In this document: piece by piece, positions 8,221-17,745 of the stretch
How positions within the stretch are numbered: the stretch's first letter is position 1
Layout of the letters: the number at the start of each line of letters is the position of its first letter
Source of the DNA: Deltaproteobacteria bacterium
GTDB lineage: Bacteria; Desulfobacterota; DSM-4660; Desulfatiglandales; Desulfatiglandaceae
NCBI GenBank assembly: GCA_021737785.1
Contig: JAIPDI010000012.1
Location: 39,477 to 103,476, forward strand
DNA length: 64,000 nt
Direction of reading: 5' to 3'
Notes under the pieces: model-generated
What the model was told of the DNA's origin: nothing
Databases searched by the model: none
What the model saw: only the letters and a program-made list of their open reading frames with translations
Made by a program: the position numbers and the translations under genes

Positions 8221-9465
8221 GTGAAAGGTATGGCAAGAAAAGGACTACGGGGGATTCTGGCGGGTGTTCTGACTTTGGCCGTTTTTGGGGTTGCGGAGGC
8301 AGACGATGGGATATATACCAACACCCTCATGCATCCGGACGATGACACGCGTCTCGAGTGGATCAGGAACTTCCAGCGGGCGCCGTTGGCCCGGATGGAC
8401 GATGAACTCCAGTTCAGGGCCGCCTTCAGAGGATCTCTCAGCCTTCTGAGCTATCTCGACTATATCCCTTCTGAAAGAGACCAGGGCGTCTGCAATAATT
8501 GCTGGGCATGGGCAGGGACCGGCGTCGTGGAGATTGCCTTGAATATGGAACGGGAAATCTATGACCGCCTTTCGGTGCAGCTCATCAGCTCCTGCGATAC
8601 GGTGTTAAGCTGTTGCGAGGGAGGATGGTTGAACGATTTTGTCTCATTCTATGAAATAGAAGGATACACCATTCCCTGGTCCAATGCCAATGCAAATTGG
8701 CAGAACCGGGACGGACGCTGTGATGTTTCATGCGAGAGCATTTCTACCCTCCCCAATTATCCTCTCTCTTCCATTACCCTTGAGAGGATTGCAACACACG
8801 GGGTGGGCCAGGCCCAGGCGATCTCCAATATCAAAAATGTCCTCAACCAGGGCCGGGCCGTTTGGTTCGGTTTCTTTATGAGCACGAGGGAAGACTGGAG
8901 CAGTTTCAACACGTTCTGGAACACCCAGATCGAGGAGACATCGTGGGATTTTGATGCGAGCTGCGGCAAGCCCTATATCTCCGGCGCGGGGCATGCGGTC
9001 TTGTGCGTCGGGTACAATGATGATGATCCCAACAATGCCTACTGGATCATGCTGAACAGCTGGGGCACGACTGCCAATCGGCCGAACGGGCTCTTTCGGG
9101 TTGCTATGGAGGTGGACTATGACTGTGCCGACAGCACGGGAGAATATAATCTCTATTGGCAGACATTGGATGTTGCGTTTGATATTACGGAAGAAATTGT
9201 CTATGTTGAGCCTTCGGCCTTTTGCGGCGGCCATAGGCCCTGCTATGGAACGATTCAGGAAGCGATCAACACATCCGGTGCAGAAGCGACCATAAGGATT
9301 GTCGAAGGAAGGAATTTCGAAGATGTGACCCTGAACAGCGCCAAGAATATACGGCTGGAGGGAGGATGGGATTCCACATTCACCAACCGATCATCCAACA
9401 CCACCATCGATTCCTTGACAGTCAATAGCGGAACGGTAGCGGTGGAGTTTGTGGTTTGTCAGTGA
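8221..9465 (+). CDS. Exported papain-family (C1A) cysteine protease
   Basis: A 414-residue protein with a signal peptide (about 1-27). The C1A active site is complete: Q88 and C94 in QGVCNNCWAWA, H258 in SGAGHAVLCVGY and N279 in LNSWGT. Residues about 330-414 form a separate C-terminal region with short beta repeats (GTIQEAI, IRLEGGWDS) resembling the start of a beta-helix, perhaps for surface anchoring. The protein ends abruptly after this segment and may be shorter than relatives. The start is GTG at 8221, with ATG 8230 as an alternative. It probably forms an operon with the upstream fibre protein (11-bp gap), suggesting a secreted pair acting on or maturing surface proteins. Confidence 0.85.
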   Translation: MKGMARKGLRGILAGVLTLAVFGVAEADDGIYTNTLMHPDDDTRLEWIRNFQRAPLARMDDELQFRAAFRGSLSLLSYLDYIPSERDQGVCNNCWAWAGTGVVEIALNMEREIYDRLSVQLISSCDTVLSCCEGGWLNDFVSFYEIEGYTIPWSNANANWQNRDGRCDVSCESISTLPNYPLSSITLERIATHGVGQAQAISNIKNVLNQGRAVWFGFFMSTREDWSSFNTFWNTQIEETSWDFDASCGKPYISGAGHAVLCVGYNDDDPNNAYWIMLNSWGTTANRPNGLFRVAMEVDYDCADSTGEYNLYWQTLDVAFDITEEIVYVEPSAFCGGHRPCYGTIQEAINTSGAEATIRIVEGRNFEDVTLNSAKNIRLEGGWDSTFTNRSSNTTIDSLTVNSGTVAVEFVVCQ

Positions 9466-9527
9466 GTGAATTGAGCTGATAAGCTGTTGAACTGAGAAGG
9501 GCGCCCATCAGCTATGACTTACCAGCC

Positions 9528-9671
9528 ATGACCCATCAGCCAGCAACGAGCAACGAGTGGCCAGCAAACACCAGTGATCGGAGTTCAGAAGTCAGGGGTC
9601 AGCAAAACCCAACCACCTCAATAAACCCAATAAACCCGAAACGCGAGCAACCAGTGACGAGCAACGAGACC
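9528..9671. repeat. Short direct repeats (CAACGAG / CCAGCAA) ahead of fcl
   Basis: This spacer is built from degenerate copies of AGCAACGAG, CCAGCAA and AAACCC. It can be read as an N-terminal extension of the fcl frame, but the encoded Pro/Asn/Thr/Ser-rich stretch has no family counterpart, so it is treated as non-coding. Confidence 0.5.
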
Positions 9672-10598
9672 ATGGAAAAGAACGCTAAGATTTATATCGC
9701 AGGCCATCGCGGTCTGGTGGGGTCGGCCATCGTGCGGGCTCTCAGAAGTTCGGGATTTCAGAATCTGGTCTTCAGGTCGTCCAAGGAATTGAATCTGGAG
9801 AGACAGGAACGGGTCGAGGCATTTTTCGAACGGGAACGGCCCGAGTATGTATTTTTGGCCGCTGCAAAGGTCGGGGGCATATGGGCCAATTCCACATTCC
9901 CTGCCGAATTTATCTACAACAATCTGGTGATCGAGACCAACATCATCCATACCGCCTACCGCTTTGAGGCAAAGAAGCTCCTTTTTCTGGGAAGTTCCTG
10001 CATTTATCCAAAACACTGCCCTCAGCCGATGAAAGAGGAATATCTTCTTTCAGGATATCTGGAGCCCACCAACGAGCCTTATGCCGTGGCCAAGATCGCC
10101 GGCATCAAGATGTGCCAGGCATACAACCGTCAGTATGGGACGCGATTTATCAGCGCCATGCCCACCAATCTTTACGGGCCGGGCGATAATTTTGATTTGA
10201 AGACTTCCCATGTCCTTCCCGCCCTGATCCGGAAATTTCACGAGGCAAAGGTGAACGGCAAGGGATCTGTGGAAATATGGGGAACGGGTGCGCCCAGACG
10301 CGAGTTCCTTTATGTGGATGACCTGGCCGATGCGTGTCTTTTCCTGATGAATCATTATGAGGAAGACCACATCATCAATGTGGGCGTGGGCAAGGACCAG
10401 TCGATCCGGGAATTGGCGGAGATGGTGGGTGAGATTGTGGGCTTTGAAGGCGATCTCAGATTTGATCCTGCCCAGCCGGACGGGACCCCGCTCAAACTCC
10501 TGGACGTTTCCAGATTGACCGCATTGGGCTGGGAGGCCCGGACGCCGTTGCGGGAAGGGATAACCCGGGCGTATCGATGGTATCTGGATCAGCGGTGA
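9672..10598 (+). CDS. fcl: GDP-L-fucose synthase
   Basis: A short-chain dehydrogenase/epimerase that turns GDP-4-keto-6-deoxymannose into GDP-L-fucose with NADPH. The Rossmann motif GHRGLVGSA is at 11-19. The catalytic Ser108 (SSCIYPK), Tyr137 and Lys141 (YAVAK) are present, as are the conserved NEPYA and [10 protein letters not shown] blocks. The start at 9672 gives 308 residues, the normal family length; the 48-residue upstream extension in frame is low-complexity repeat. The partner GDP-mannose 4,6-dehydratase (gmd) is not in the window. It is the first gene of the EPS cluster and implies a fucose-containing glycan. Confidence 0.93.
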   Translation: MEKNAKIYIAGHRGLVGSAIVRALRSSGFQNLVFRSSKELNLERQERVEAFFERERPEYVFLAAAKVGGIWANSTFPAEFIYNNLVIETNIIHTAYRFEAKKLLFLGSSCIYPKHCPQPMKEEYLLSGYLEPTNEPYAVAKIAGIKMCQAYNRQYGTRFISAMPTNLYGPGDNFDLKTSHVLPALIRKFHEAKVNGKGSVEIWGTGAPRREFLYVDDLADACLFLMNHYEEDHIINVGVGKDQSIRELAEMVGEIVGFEGDLRFDPAQPDGTPLKLLDVSRLTALGWEARTPLREGITRAYRWYLDQR

Positions 10599-10674
10599 GC
10601 TGTTGCCAATTCCGGATCGATCCGATCTTCCATCCCGTGTGGTTGAAGACAATCATTTCAGAACAGCGATCCTT

Positions 10675-11811
10675 ATGCAGACCTTTGCGATTGTCATCCC
10701 TAATTTAAACCAGAGTCATTTCCTGCCCTGGGCCCTGGAGAGTCTCAGAGCCCAGTCGCGTCCATTCAACCTTGCGGTTATGGACGGGGGGTCGACGGAC
10801 AGCTTCGAAGCGGCTGTCCGGGGGTATTCCGATATGATCGACTATCTGCAGACCGGTGCTGACGGGGGGCAGGCCGCAGCCATCAGGAAAGGGAAAGAAA
10901 CCCTTTCAGGCGACATCGTGGCCTGGCTGAATGCAGACGATTATTATTTCCCCGAGACCCTCGAAAAGGTGGCCTCCTGTTTTGATAGGGATCCGGATCT
11001 GGATGTGGTGTATGGCGATGCCGTTCATGTGACATCTGAAGGATTTTTCCTCTCCTATTTTCCCCCCATCCAGGCGTACCACCCGGAAACCCTGACGCGT
11101 CGCTGTTTCATCTGCCAGCCTGCCTGCTTCGTGCGCCGCTCCGCCTATGAAAAGGTGGGCGGGCTTAACCCTGCGTTACGCTACACCATGGACTGGGACC
11201 TGTGGTGCAGGCTGTCCAGGTCCCATGCCCGGTTTCAATATCTCCATGAACCGTTGGCCGCCGTGAGATACTATCCCGGAACCAAGACCCTGAGCAGCGA
11301 TGGGCAGCGATACAGGGAGATCTGGCGGATTGAGAGAAAATACGGGCATCGACCCCTACCATTGTCATGGCCGGGATTTTATCGCTTTGACCTGTCGTTC
11401 AAAAATAAGAGAAATTTTATCGAGGACCTGGCGTTAAACGCCCTGGATGTCCTTCGTAAGATGAAGCGACGTGGTTTTGTACGCAGATCCTCTGAAGACG
11501 AGATGTCCCTGCCGATATACGGATTTGATCGCTTTGAAAGCTCCCTAGTGTATGGGCAGTGCACTATTCATCTTCCCTGGTATGGCAGGCAGGCATGGGA
11601 CACGCTGTATCTAAATATCCGGCCATTACATAGCAACTGTCGAGTGACAGTCAATGGAAAGACCTGTCTGTGGGAGGCATCTGATGCCAACCGGCTTGTT
11701 GTCCGGCTTCCACAGGTAGGAGGGCCTCATATAACAATTTCTATTCAACAGGCCGAAGGAATGTCTTCCTGGAGATTGCAGGGAGTTACAATTGATTTAA
11801 AGGAACACTGA
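10675..11811 (+). CDS. GT2 family glycosyltransferase with C-terminal extension
   Basis: An inverting GT-A glycosyltransferase. The start FAIVIPNLNQ, the MDGGSTD nucleotide-binding motif and the NADDYY acidic (DxD-like) motif are clear within the first 110 residues. Residues about 290-378 form a further domain with beta strands (ending ISIQQAEGMSSWRLQGV), possibly carbohydrate-binding. ATG 10675 is chosen over a TTG at 10603 because the family begins at this beta strand. It lies 76 bp after fcl and is probably co-transcribed. The sugar donor cannot be predicted. Confidence 0.85.
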   Translation: MQTFAIVIPNLNQSHFLPWALESLRAQSRPFNLAVMDGGSTDSFEAAVRGYSDMIDYLQTGADGGQAAAIRKGKETLSGDIVAWLNADDYYFPETLEKVASCFDRDPDLDVVYGDAVHVTSEGFFLSYFPPIQAYHPETLTRRCFICQPACFVRRSAYEKVGGLNPALRYTMDWDLWCRLSRSHARFQYLHEPLAAVRYYPGTKTLSSDGQRYREIWRIERKYGHRPLPLSWPGFYRFDLSFKNKRNFIEDLALNALDVLRKMKRRGFVRRSSEDEMSLPIYGFDRFESSLVYGQCTIHLPWYGRQAWDTLYLNIRPLHSNCRVTVNGKTCLWEASDANRLVVRLPQVGGPHITISIQQAEGMSSWRLQGVTIDLKEH

Positions 11812-11872
11812 GGATAGCATCTGTGGAGGGGTAGGAGGGGAGGCATGGGGGTGGCATTCCCTCATCTTGCCG

Positions 11873-11961
11873 CTCAGTCTTACCGTCATGAGGATGGCCC
11901 AGAGAGGACAAGAACCGAAGATAGTGAATGGTTGCTTGGATGCCGTTTCTAAAGATGCAAT
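11873..11961 (-). pseudogene. Remnant of a GT2 gene 3' region
   Basis: An 89-bp stretch in the spacer between two EPS genes matches 18983-19070, inside the intact minus-strand GT2 gene, at roughly 80% identity by eye with a one-base indel. The reverse strand keeps the IFRNGI peptide found in the intact gene and then shifts frame. It marks a lost or rearranged glycosyltransferase copy. The rest of the 11812-12063 spacer shows nothing else. Confidence 0.7.
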
Positions 11962-12063
11962 CGGGATCAGGGAACAAAAATGGTTATGGAAACCCTCTGT
12001 GCGCTCTACTGCCTGTGTGTGAGAATTTTTTTTGAGGAACGGGAAGAATAATCATCAGCTATC

Positions 12064-15000
12064 ATGGATTTTTCTGACATGTTAGAAGGAATTTCGGACA
12101 AGGACCTAACCGGTCCATTGCAGGAGCCACCGGCCCAAGGCCCGAAAACGGAATCGGAGGGCTGTTCGGATGAACTTCCTCTGGTGAGTATCGTCGTTCG
12201 CAGCATGGGTCGCTTAACACTCGATGAAGCCCTTGAGTCGCTTGCTTTGCAGGCCTATCCGAATATCGAGGTGGTTGTGGTCAATGCCAGGGGCGGGGAG
12301 CACCGTGCACTCGGAGATCGATGCGGGCGGTTCCAGTTGCGCCTTGTCAATCAGGATGGCCCTCCTCTGCCCCGCTCAAAGGCGGCCAATCTTGGCCTGT
12401 CTGAGTGCAAAGGCCATTACCTCGGCCTACTTGATGACGATGACGAGATCACTCCGGACCACATCAAGGGCCTTGTGGACGCGTTACAGAATGAGGCAGA
12501 CGAGATCGTTGGTTATTCTGCCGCAAGAAGTTCAAGCAGGACAGATGCAGATTGCGATCACATAAAGAACTTTTCCGATCCGAACGTGACTTTTTCCAAG
12601 CTGGTGCTGGGCAACGTTCTCCCGATCCATTCGGTTCTTTTTCCCTCATCCCTCCTCAAGAGAGGAATTTGCTTCGACGAAAATTTCGACTGTTATGAGG
12701 ACTGGGATTTTTGGCTCCAAATGGCCCGTGTCGCCCCTTTGAAGTTTGTCAATCAGGTGACGGCAATCTATTATGTGGGAGGTGGTTCCGGAGTTTCACC
12801 GATGCAACCTAATGAGCAGACCGTATTAGAGGCAAGAAACGCTGTCTTTGCGAAATGGGTCCGGTTGCTCACGCCCGAAGAAATGCGGGCCATTGCAGAT
12901 TCTTATCACCAGACCCTTTACGACATGCTTTCACGGTGTCATTACCTGGAAAGTGAGCTGCAGGAGAATCGGCTTCAGTTGGAGGATGCCCTTCGAAAAG
13001 TCGATTTGTATGACCGGACCTCTCATAATATGCTGACTCAATGTAGTTACCTGGAGAGTGAGCTACAGAAGAATCGACTTCAGTTAGAGGATGCCCTTCG
13101 AAAAATTGAGGAGGACAAGATACAAAGGATGACGGCTGAAAGAATGCATGATGCGGCGGTTGCCCAGTTGCAATGGCACATCGACAGCCTTTATAGTTCC
13201 CGGTCATGGAGGTTGACCAGGCCGATTCGGTGGTGCGTCAAGGTTGCTCGCGACGCCCGGCTATTATTGCATAGAACGCTCAAGGCGGTCTATTCCCGGT
13301 TGCCGTTGACCCTAAATCAGCGGTCGGCGATTCGCTCTCACTATTTCCGCTCGCGTGCCGTGAGCAGGAGTGCAGGGGAGAGGACAGCCCCAGTTTCGAT
13401 CACGGTCTCTCCCTACACAAAGCGGGCAATGGAAACAGCGCCAATCCGTATTCTGATGATTGAAAGATGGGTTCCACGACCTAACCAGGATGCCGGCTCA
13501 ACGATGATCTATAATTTCATGCGAATCTTGCGCCGGATGGGGCATGCCTTGAGTTTCGCACCCTTTGATCTGGTTTATGATCCAGAATATACCCCTGACA
13601 TAATGAAATTGGGGATCGAATGCCTTCACGCTCCGGATGTCAGATCAATCGCGGATCACTTAGTTGCGGCAGGAAGCACGTATGATGTTATCATCGCCTG
13701 CCGTCCTGATCACACAGAGGCGCTCTTGCCGCTCTTCAAGGCCTATTGTCCACAAGCCCGATTGCTATATGAAACCATTGACCTGCATTTTATGCGCGAA
13801 GCGCGGCAAGCTGAGGTTGAACGGAATTCGGAACTACTCAGGCTTTCCAAATGGCGCAAGGCCCAGGAGCTGCGCATTGCGGCAGCAGCCGATTGCACGA
13901 TCGTTGTGAGTGAACAGGAGCGTCAGGTCCTTTGCCAAGAGAATCCGGATTTATACGTTGAGGTGATTCCGGTTATTGGAGAGATATATGGCTGTCAAGC
14001 AAGCTACGACCAGCGGGCCGATCTGGTTTTTATCGGGGGTTACGAGCATCGTCCCAATGTGGATGCTGTTATATATTTTGTAGAAGAAATTCTGCCACTG
14101 ATTGTCGGATGCCTTCCGAAAATAAGGTTCCTCCTCGTCGGGAGTCATCCGCCGAAAGAGATTCTTGATCTGGCTTGCAAGCATGTCATCATCCAGGGAT
14201 TTGTCCCCGACATCACTGAATTGATGAACCGCGTGCGGGTCTCTGTCAACCCGTTGCGTTTTGGAGCAGGGGTAAAGGGAAAGATGATTACGAGCATGTC
14301 CTACGGTGTACCCTGTGTTGGGACTTCGGTAGCGGTTGAGGGGATGGAAGTTGTCCCGGGTGTGCAGGCGTTGGTGGCAGACGACCCCCGGGCATTTGCC
14401 GATGAAGTTATACGTCTCTACACGGACCGGCAACTCTGGGAAAAGGTGTCCGCAGAAGGGTTGGCATTTGTAAGCAAGCGTTTTTCCATGGATGTTGCGG
14501 AGGAGGCTTTTAAACGTATTTTTGACAGCCTACGTCTCGAGGGGTCGCGTGGTCTGCAGTTAATCCGAGCTGTCTCCCATGATACATACCTGAGACACCG
14601 GTCGGAGCAGGAACTGGAGCGCCGGCACGCGATTGAGCAGGCCTATGTCCGGAACACTGGTCAAGTATGCACCAAAGGCTTTTGCTTTGTCTGTAATCGC
14701 GAGGTAACGTTTTCTACCGACCTTTCCTTCAGCTTTACCTTTCCCGATGGCAGTGTCGTTCCCAATTGGCGGGAACGGATTGTTTGTCCGTACTGCCGGC
14801 TGAATAACCGCATGCGGGCGGCAATCCATCTTTTTCACCTGCTGTGCCATCCGACCCCGGAGATCCGTTTATACCTTACTGAACAGACCACCCAATTATT
14901 CAGATGGTATGAAAACGCCTACAAAAATGTCACAGGAAGTGAATTCCTTGGGAATTCCATCCCACTGGGGGAAACAAACAAAGATGGAATTCTAAATGAA

Positions 15001-15402
15001 AATCTTACGGCGCTCACCTTTGCCGACGATTGCTTTGATGCGATTCTCTCTTTTGACGTTCTTGAGCATATTCCGAATTATCAAAGAGCCTTGCGAGAGT
15101 GTCGGCGTTGTTTGAGAGCCGGGGGCTCGTTGTTTTTCAGTGTGCCGTTTGACCTGGGCGCCCAACACCATCTGGTGCGGGCTGAAATAGACGCAGAAGG
15201 GGAGGTGCGGCATTTGCTGCCCCCGGAATATCATGGAGACCCTATCAATTCAGATGGCTGCCTGTGCTATTACCACTTCGGCTGGGACCTGCTGGATGAA
15301 CTGCGGGATCTGGGTTTCCGAGATGCATCGGCGTACCTCTATTGGTCTGATCGCTTCGGCTATCTGGGCGGAGAACAACTCGTTTTCAGAGCGGTAAAAT
15401 AG
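12064..15402 (+). CDS. Trifunctional GT2 - GT4 - methyltransferase fusion
   Basis: A 1112-residue multidomain EPS enzyme. Residues about 40-270 form a GT2 domain (LVSIVVRSMGR; acidic LLDDDDEITPDH). Residues 286-355 are two 35-residue coiled-coil repeats. A linker with an SRSWRLTRPIR motif follows. Residues about 460-860 are a GT-B (GT4-like) domain with the late block RFGAGVKGK...YGVPCVGT. Residues about 880-1112 are a class I SAM methyltransferase preceded by a zinc-ribbon-like CxxC pair (CFVC, CPYC), with the SFDVLEHIPN motif. It probably adds two sugars and methylates the product. No catalytic break was seen. Confidence 0.88.
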   Translation: MDFSDMLEGISDKDLTGPLQEPPAQGPKTESEGCSDELPLVSIVVRSMGRLTLDEALESLALQAYPNIEVVVVNARGGEHRALGDRCGRFQLRLVNQDGPPLPRSKAANLGLSECKGHYLGLLDDDDEITPDHIKGLVDALQNEADEIVGYSAARSSSRTDADCDHIKNFSDPNVTFSKLVLGNVLPIHSVLFPSSLLKRGICFDENFDCYEDWDFWLQMARVAPLKFVNQVTAIYYVGGGSGVSPMQPNEQTVLEARNAVFAKWVRLLTPEEMRAIADSYHQTLYDMLSRCHYLESELQENRLQLEDALRKVDLYDRTSHNMLTQCSYLESELQKNRLQLEDALRKIEEDKIQRMTAERMHDAAVAQLQWHIDSLYSSRSWRLTRPIRWCVKVARDARLLLHRTLKAVYSRLPLTLNQRSAIRSHYFRSRAVSRSAGERTAPVSITVSPYTKRAMETAPIRILMIERWVPRPNQDAGSTMIYNFMRILRRMGHALSFAPFDLVYDPEYTPDIMKLGIECLHAPDVRSIADHLVAAGSTYDVIIACRPDHTEALLPLFKAYCPQARLLYETIDLHFMREARQAEVERNSELLRLSKWRKAQELRIAAAADCTIVVSEQERQVLCQENPDLYVEVIPVIGEIYGCQASYDQRADLVFIGGYEHRPNVDAVIYFVEEILPLIVGCLPKIRFLLVGSHPPKEILDLACKHVIIQGFVPDITELMNRVRVSVNPLRFGAGVKGKMITSMSYGVPCVGTSVAVEGMEVVPGVQALVADDPRAFADEVIRLYTDRQLWEKVSAEGLAFVSKRFSMDVAEEAFKRIFDSLRLEGSRGLQLIRAVSHDTYLRHRSEQELERRHAIEQAYVRNTGQVCTKGFCFVCNREVTFSTDLSFSFTFPDGSVVPNWRERIVCPYCRLNNRMRAAIHLFHLLCHPTPEIRLYLTEQTTQLFRWYENAYKNVTGSEFLGNSIPLGETNKDGILNENLTALTFADDCFDAILSFDVLEHIPNYQRALRECRRCLRAGGSLFFSVPFDLGAQHHLVRAEIDAEGEVRHLLPPEYHGDPINSDGCLCYYHFGWDLLDELRDLGFRDASAYLYWSDRFGYLGGEQLVFRAVK
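12919..13128 (+). repeat. Two in-frame 105-bp tandem repeats
   Basis: Two 105-bp copies (12919-13023 and 13024-13128) inside the fusion gene encode 35-residue coiled-coil units sharing YLESELQ.NRLQLEDALRK. High DNA similarity points to a recent internal duplication lengthening the linker helix between the GT2 and GT4 domains. Confidence 0.85.
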
Positions 15403-15407
15403 GCCCT

Positions 15408-15430
15408 TCCCAAAAGAGCCACTTTTGGGA
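15408..15430 (+). terminator. Hairpin after the fusion gene, weak terminator candidate
   Basis: A 9-bp perfect stem (TCCCAAAAG / CTTTTGGGA) with a 5-base loop lies just after the stop codon. No T-run follows, so termination is uncertain. The remaining spacer to 15583 shows no other feature. Confidence 0.35.
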
Positions 15431-15583
15431 TTCACACGAAACCAAGAACCTCGCAAAGGAAAAAATGTTGTTGTTTTTAAATAACCATGAACCGTTACAG
15501 CGATACCCCTACTGGCTTACTACCAATTTGCACATGACTGAAGTGTTACGAAAATCAAGACGGGGGCAAAAAGGGAGCGGCCC

Positions 15584-16492
15584 GTGAAGGATTCCAATGA
15601 GCAGCCGACGATTTCGGTCGTGATTCCGTTGTATAACCACGAAAAATATATCGATGCGGCCCTTGACAGTGTCTTCGCACAGACGGTATCGCCCATGGAG
15701 GTCATTGTCGTCGATGATGGTTCTACCGACAATTCCTGGCAAAAAGTTCGGCTGCGTGCTCATGAAGATTCGCGGATCATCGCATGGTCTCAGCCGAACC
15801 AGGGCGCGCACTTTACGATTAATTCCGGTATCAGGCGTGCCACTGGAGAGTATATCAGCATTCTGAACTCAGATGACTGCTACCTTCCGGAGCGGTTTGG
15901 TGCGTGCCTCGATGGGTTGGCTGCCCACCCTGAAGCGGATGCTGTCTGTACCGCACTGAGTTTTTTCGACGGCAGAGGCGCTGTACGACGCAATAAATGG
16001 TATCAGGAGGCAGTGGGTTTTTATCGGAAGTGCAATGATTTAGCGCTTGCCCTGATCAACGGCAATTTTCTGATGACGACCTCCAACCTGTTTATCCGCC
16101 GTGAGGTTTTCTCTAAAATCGGAATGTTTTCCAATCTGCGATATGCTCACGACCTGGACTTTTTTTTGCGGCTGATCGGGAATGGCAGACAAATCGTCTG
16201 GCTTGATCAGCCATTGCTGATATATCGCATGCACGATGCCAACACCATTAATGAGAACCTGATGAAGGTAAAAATCGAGTGGGCCGCGGTGGCTGCTTGC
16301 TTTGTTTCGAATCAGGCCCAGACATATGACTGGACGTTTTTCAGACGTTTGGCGGAAATTGCCGACAGACATGATCTGACCCGGTTGCTCTTTTTCTTTT
16401 TCCTGCAATTTCAAAGGGGCGGAACGGTTTCGCCTGAGAGCTGCCTGGGGGATTCCGGGTTCATGGAGTTCATGAATGGTGTCGTGCGATGA
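15584..16492 (+). CDS. GT2 family glycosyltransferase
   Basis: A classic GT-A enzyme: ISVVIPLYNHEKYIDAALDSV, then VVDDGSTDNS, then the acidic LNSDDCYLPE motif. The 302-residue length is normal for a single-domain EPS glycosyltransferase. The start is GTG at 15584 with AAGGGAG about 10 bp upstream. Its stop overlaps the next gene's ATG by four bases, so the two are translationally coupled. Donor and acceptor are unknown. Confidence 0.9.
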   Translation: MKDSNEQPTISVVIPLYNHEKYIDAALDSVFAQTVSPMEVIVVDDGSTDNSWQKVRLRAHEDSRIIAWSQPNQGAHFTINSGIRRATGEYISILNSDDCYLPERFGACLDGLAAHPEADAVCTALSFFDGRGAVRRNKWYQEAVGFYRKCNDLALALINGNFLMTTSNLFIRREVFSKIGMFSNLRYAHDLDFFLRLIGNGRQIVWLDQPLLIYRMHDANTINENLMKVKIEWAAVAACFVSNQAQTYDWTFFRRLAEIADRHDLTRLLFFFFLQFQRGGTVSPESCLGDSGFMEFMNGVVR

Positions 16493-17745
16493 AGATTCAA
16501 GCGCTCAGCAATCTGTATCCCCCCAATGTTGTCGGGGGTTATGAAGAGCTTTGTTTCCATGTGATGCAAAACCTGGTGGAACGAGGACACCAGGTGACGG
16601 TATTGACCAGCAATTATGGGGACAGGCATGCCAGTTACCCCGGCCAAAAGATCATCAGGACATTGAAGCTTCTGGCAGCACCCGAAAACATCTATGCCCC
16701 CTTCATGGCAGATGCAACAGAGCGTGATGCGATCAACCGGAAAAATATCGATGTCCTAAAGGAAGCGCTTTCCATTGAAAGGCCCGACATTGTCTTTATC
16801 TGGAATCTCCATTTTCTGGCGCCTTCCTTTTTAAGGGCGATTGAGCAGGCGAATGAGCCATCGGTCTATCTGTTGACCGACAACTGGCTGGCCGTGTTTC
16901 ATAATCCGGATTTTGTTGCAGACTATTTTGCCAGGCAGGTCCAGGCACCGGCGGGCGGGATAATGAGATTCCTGAAATCGCAAGTCAGGCAGTTGCTTTG
17001 GCGGCAGAAGCAACAAAGAAAGATTGCCGGTTTGGCGCTCTTTCCCAGTCGCTTTATGCAGGCGCTGTATCAACAGGCAGGGCTCGGTTTCGAACGATAT
17101 GCCATTGTTCATCACGGCATACTCCCTTCTGCATCGGCCTTGTCTATTACCGGGGATCGAAACCGACTGATCAATGGGGAGGAGTTGAGATTGCTGGTTG
17201 CCGGTCGGATGGTTGAGATCAAAGGCGTGCACACGGCTATTGAGGCCATGCCCCAAATTACACGAGCATTCCCGCAGTTGCGCGTCAGGTTGAAGATCGT
17301 CGGCGATGACCGCGACAAGGCCTACAAGGAAAAAATCCTGGAACTCATTAGGGCGCTGAAAATGGATGAGCAGGTCAGTTTTGTTCCTCCCGTCCATGAG
17401 GCGCTTCTGCCCCAACTTTTTCAACAGAGTGATATTTATCTGTTCCCCTCTTTGTACGAGCCCTTTTCCCTGACCCTCATCCATGCCCTGCGCAGCGGCA
17501 TTCCTACGGTTGCCTCAAAAGCGGGTGGTACACCCGAGATCGTCCGGCATGGAAGAACAGGCATGCTTTTTGATCCGGCAGATGCAGGGGATCTTGCGAG
17601 GCAAGTGATCTGCCTGGTCAAAAACCCCGTGCTGCGTGAGAGGGTGTCCCAGCAGGCGCGAGATTGCGCGAGTCAATTTACATTCGAAAAGATGGTGGAT
17701 CATGTCGAAGCCCATCTGTTGTCCACCTACCAGGGGCAATCATGA
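16489..17745 (+). CDS. GT4 family glycosyltransferase
   Basis: A GT-B retaining glycosyltransferase with the N-terminal ALSNLYPPNVVGGYEE acceptor domain and a C-terminal nucleotide-sugar domain (VAGRMVEIKGV, YLFPSLYEPFSLTL, ASKAGGTPEIV). In the usual E-x7-E motif the second Glu is replaced by His (EPFSLTLIH), an oddity that might alter donor handling. Start and stop overlap the flanking genes by four bases each, placing it in a tight three-gene unit with the GT2 before and the epimerase after. Confidence 0.9.
   Translation: MKIQALSNLYPPNVVGGYEELCFHVMQNLVERGHQVTVLTSNYGDRHASYPGQKIIRTLKLLAAPENIYAPFMADATERDAINRKNIDVLKEALSIERPDIVFIWNLHFLAPSFLRAIEQANEPSVYLLTDNWLAVFHNPDFVADYFARQVQAPAGGIMRFLKSQVRQLLWRQKQQRKIAGLALFPSRFMQALYQQAGLGFERYAIVHHGILPSASALSITGDRNRLINGEELRLLVAGRMVEIKGVHTAIEAMPQITRAFPQLRVRLKIVGDDRDKAYKEKILELIRALKMDEQVSFVPPVHEALLPQLFQQSDIYLFPSLYEPFSLTLIHALRSGIPTVASKAGGTPEIVRHGRTGMLFDPADAGDLARQVICLVKNPVLRERVSQQARDCASQFTFEKMVDHVEAHLLSTYQGQS

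Noticed and set aside
9528..9671. 48-residue N-terminal extension of GDP-fucose synthase
   Set aside because: It is encoded by short direct repeats and is absent from the family; the Rossmann motif starts right after ATG 9672.
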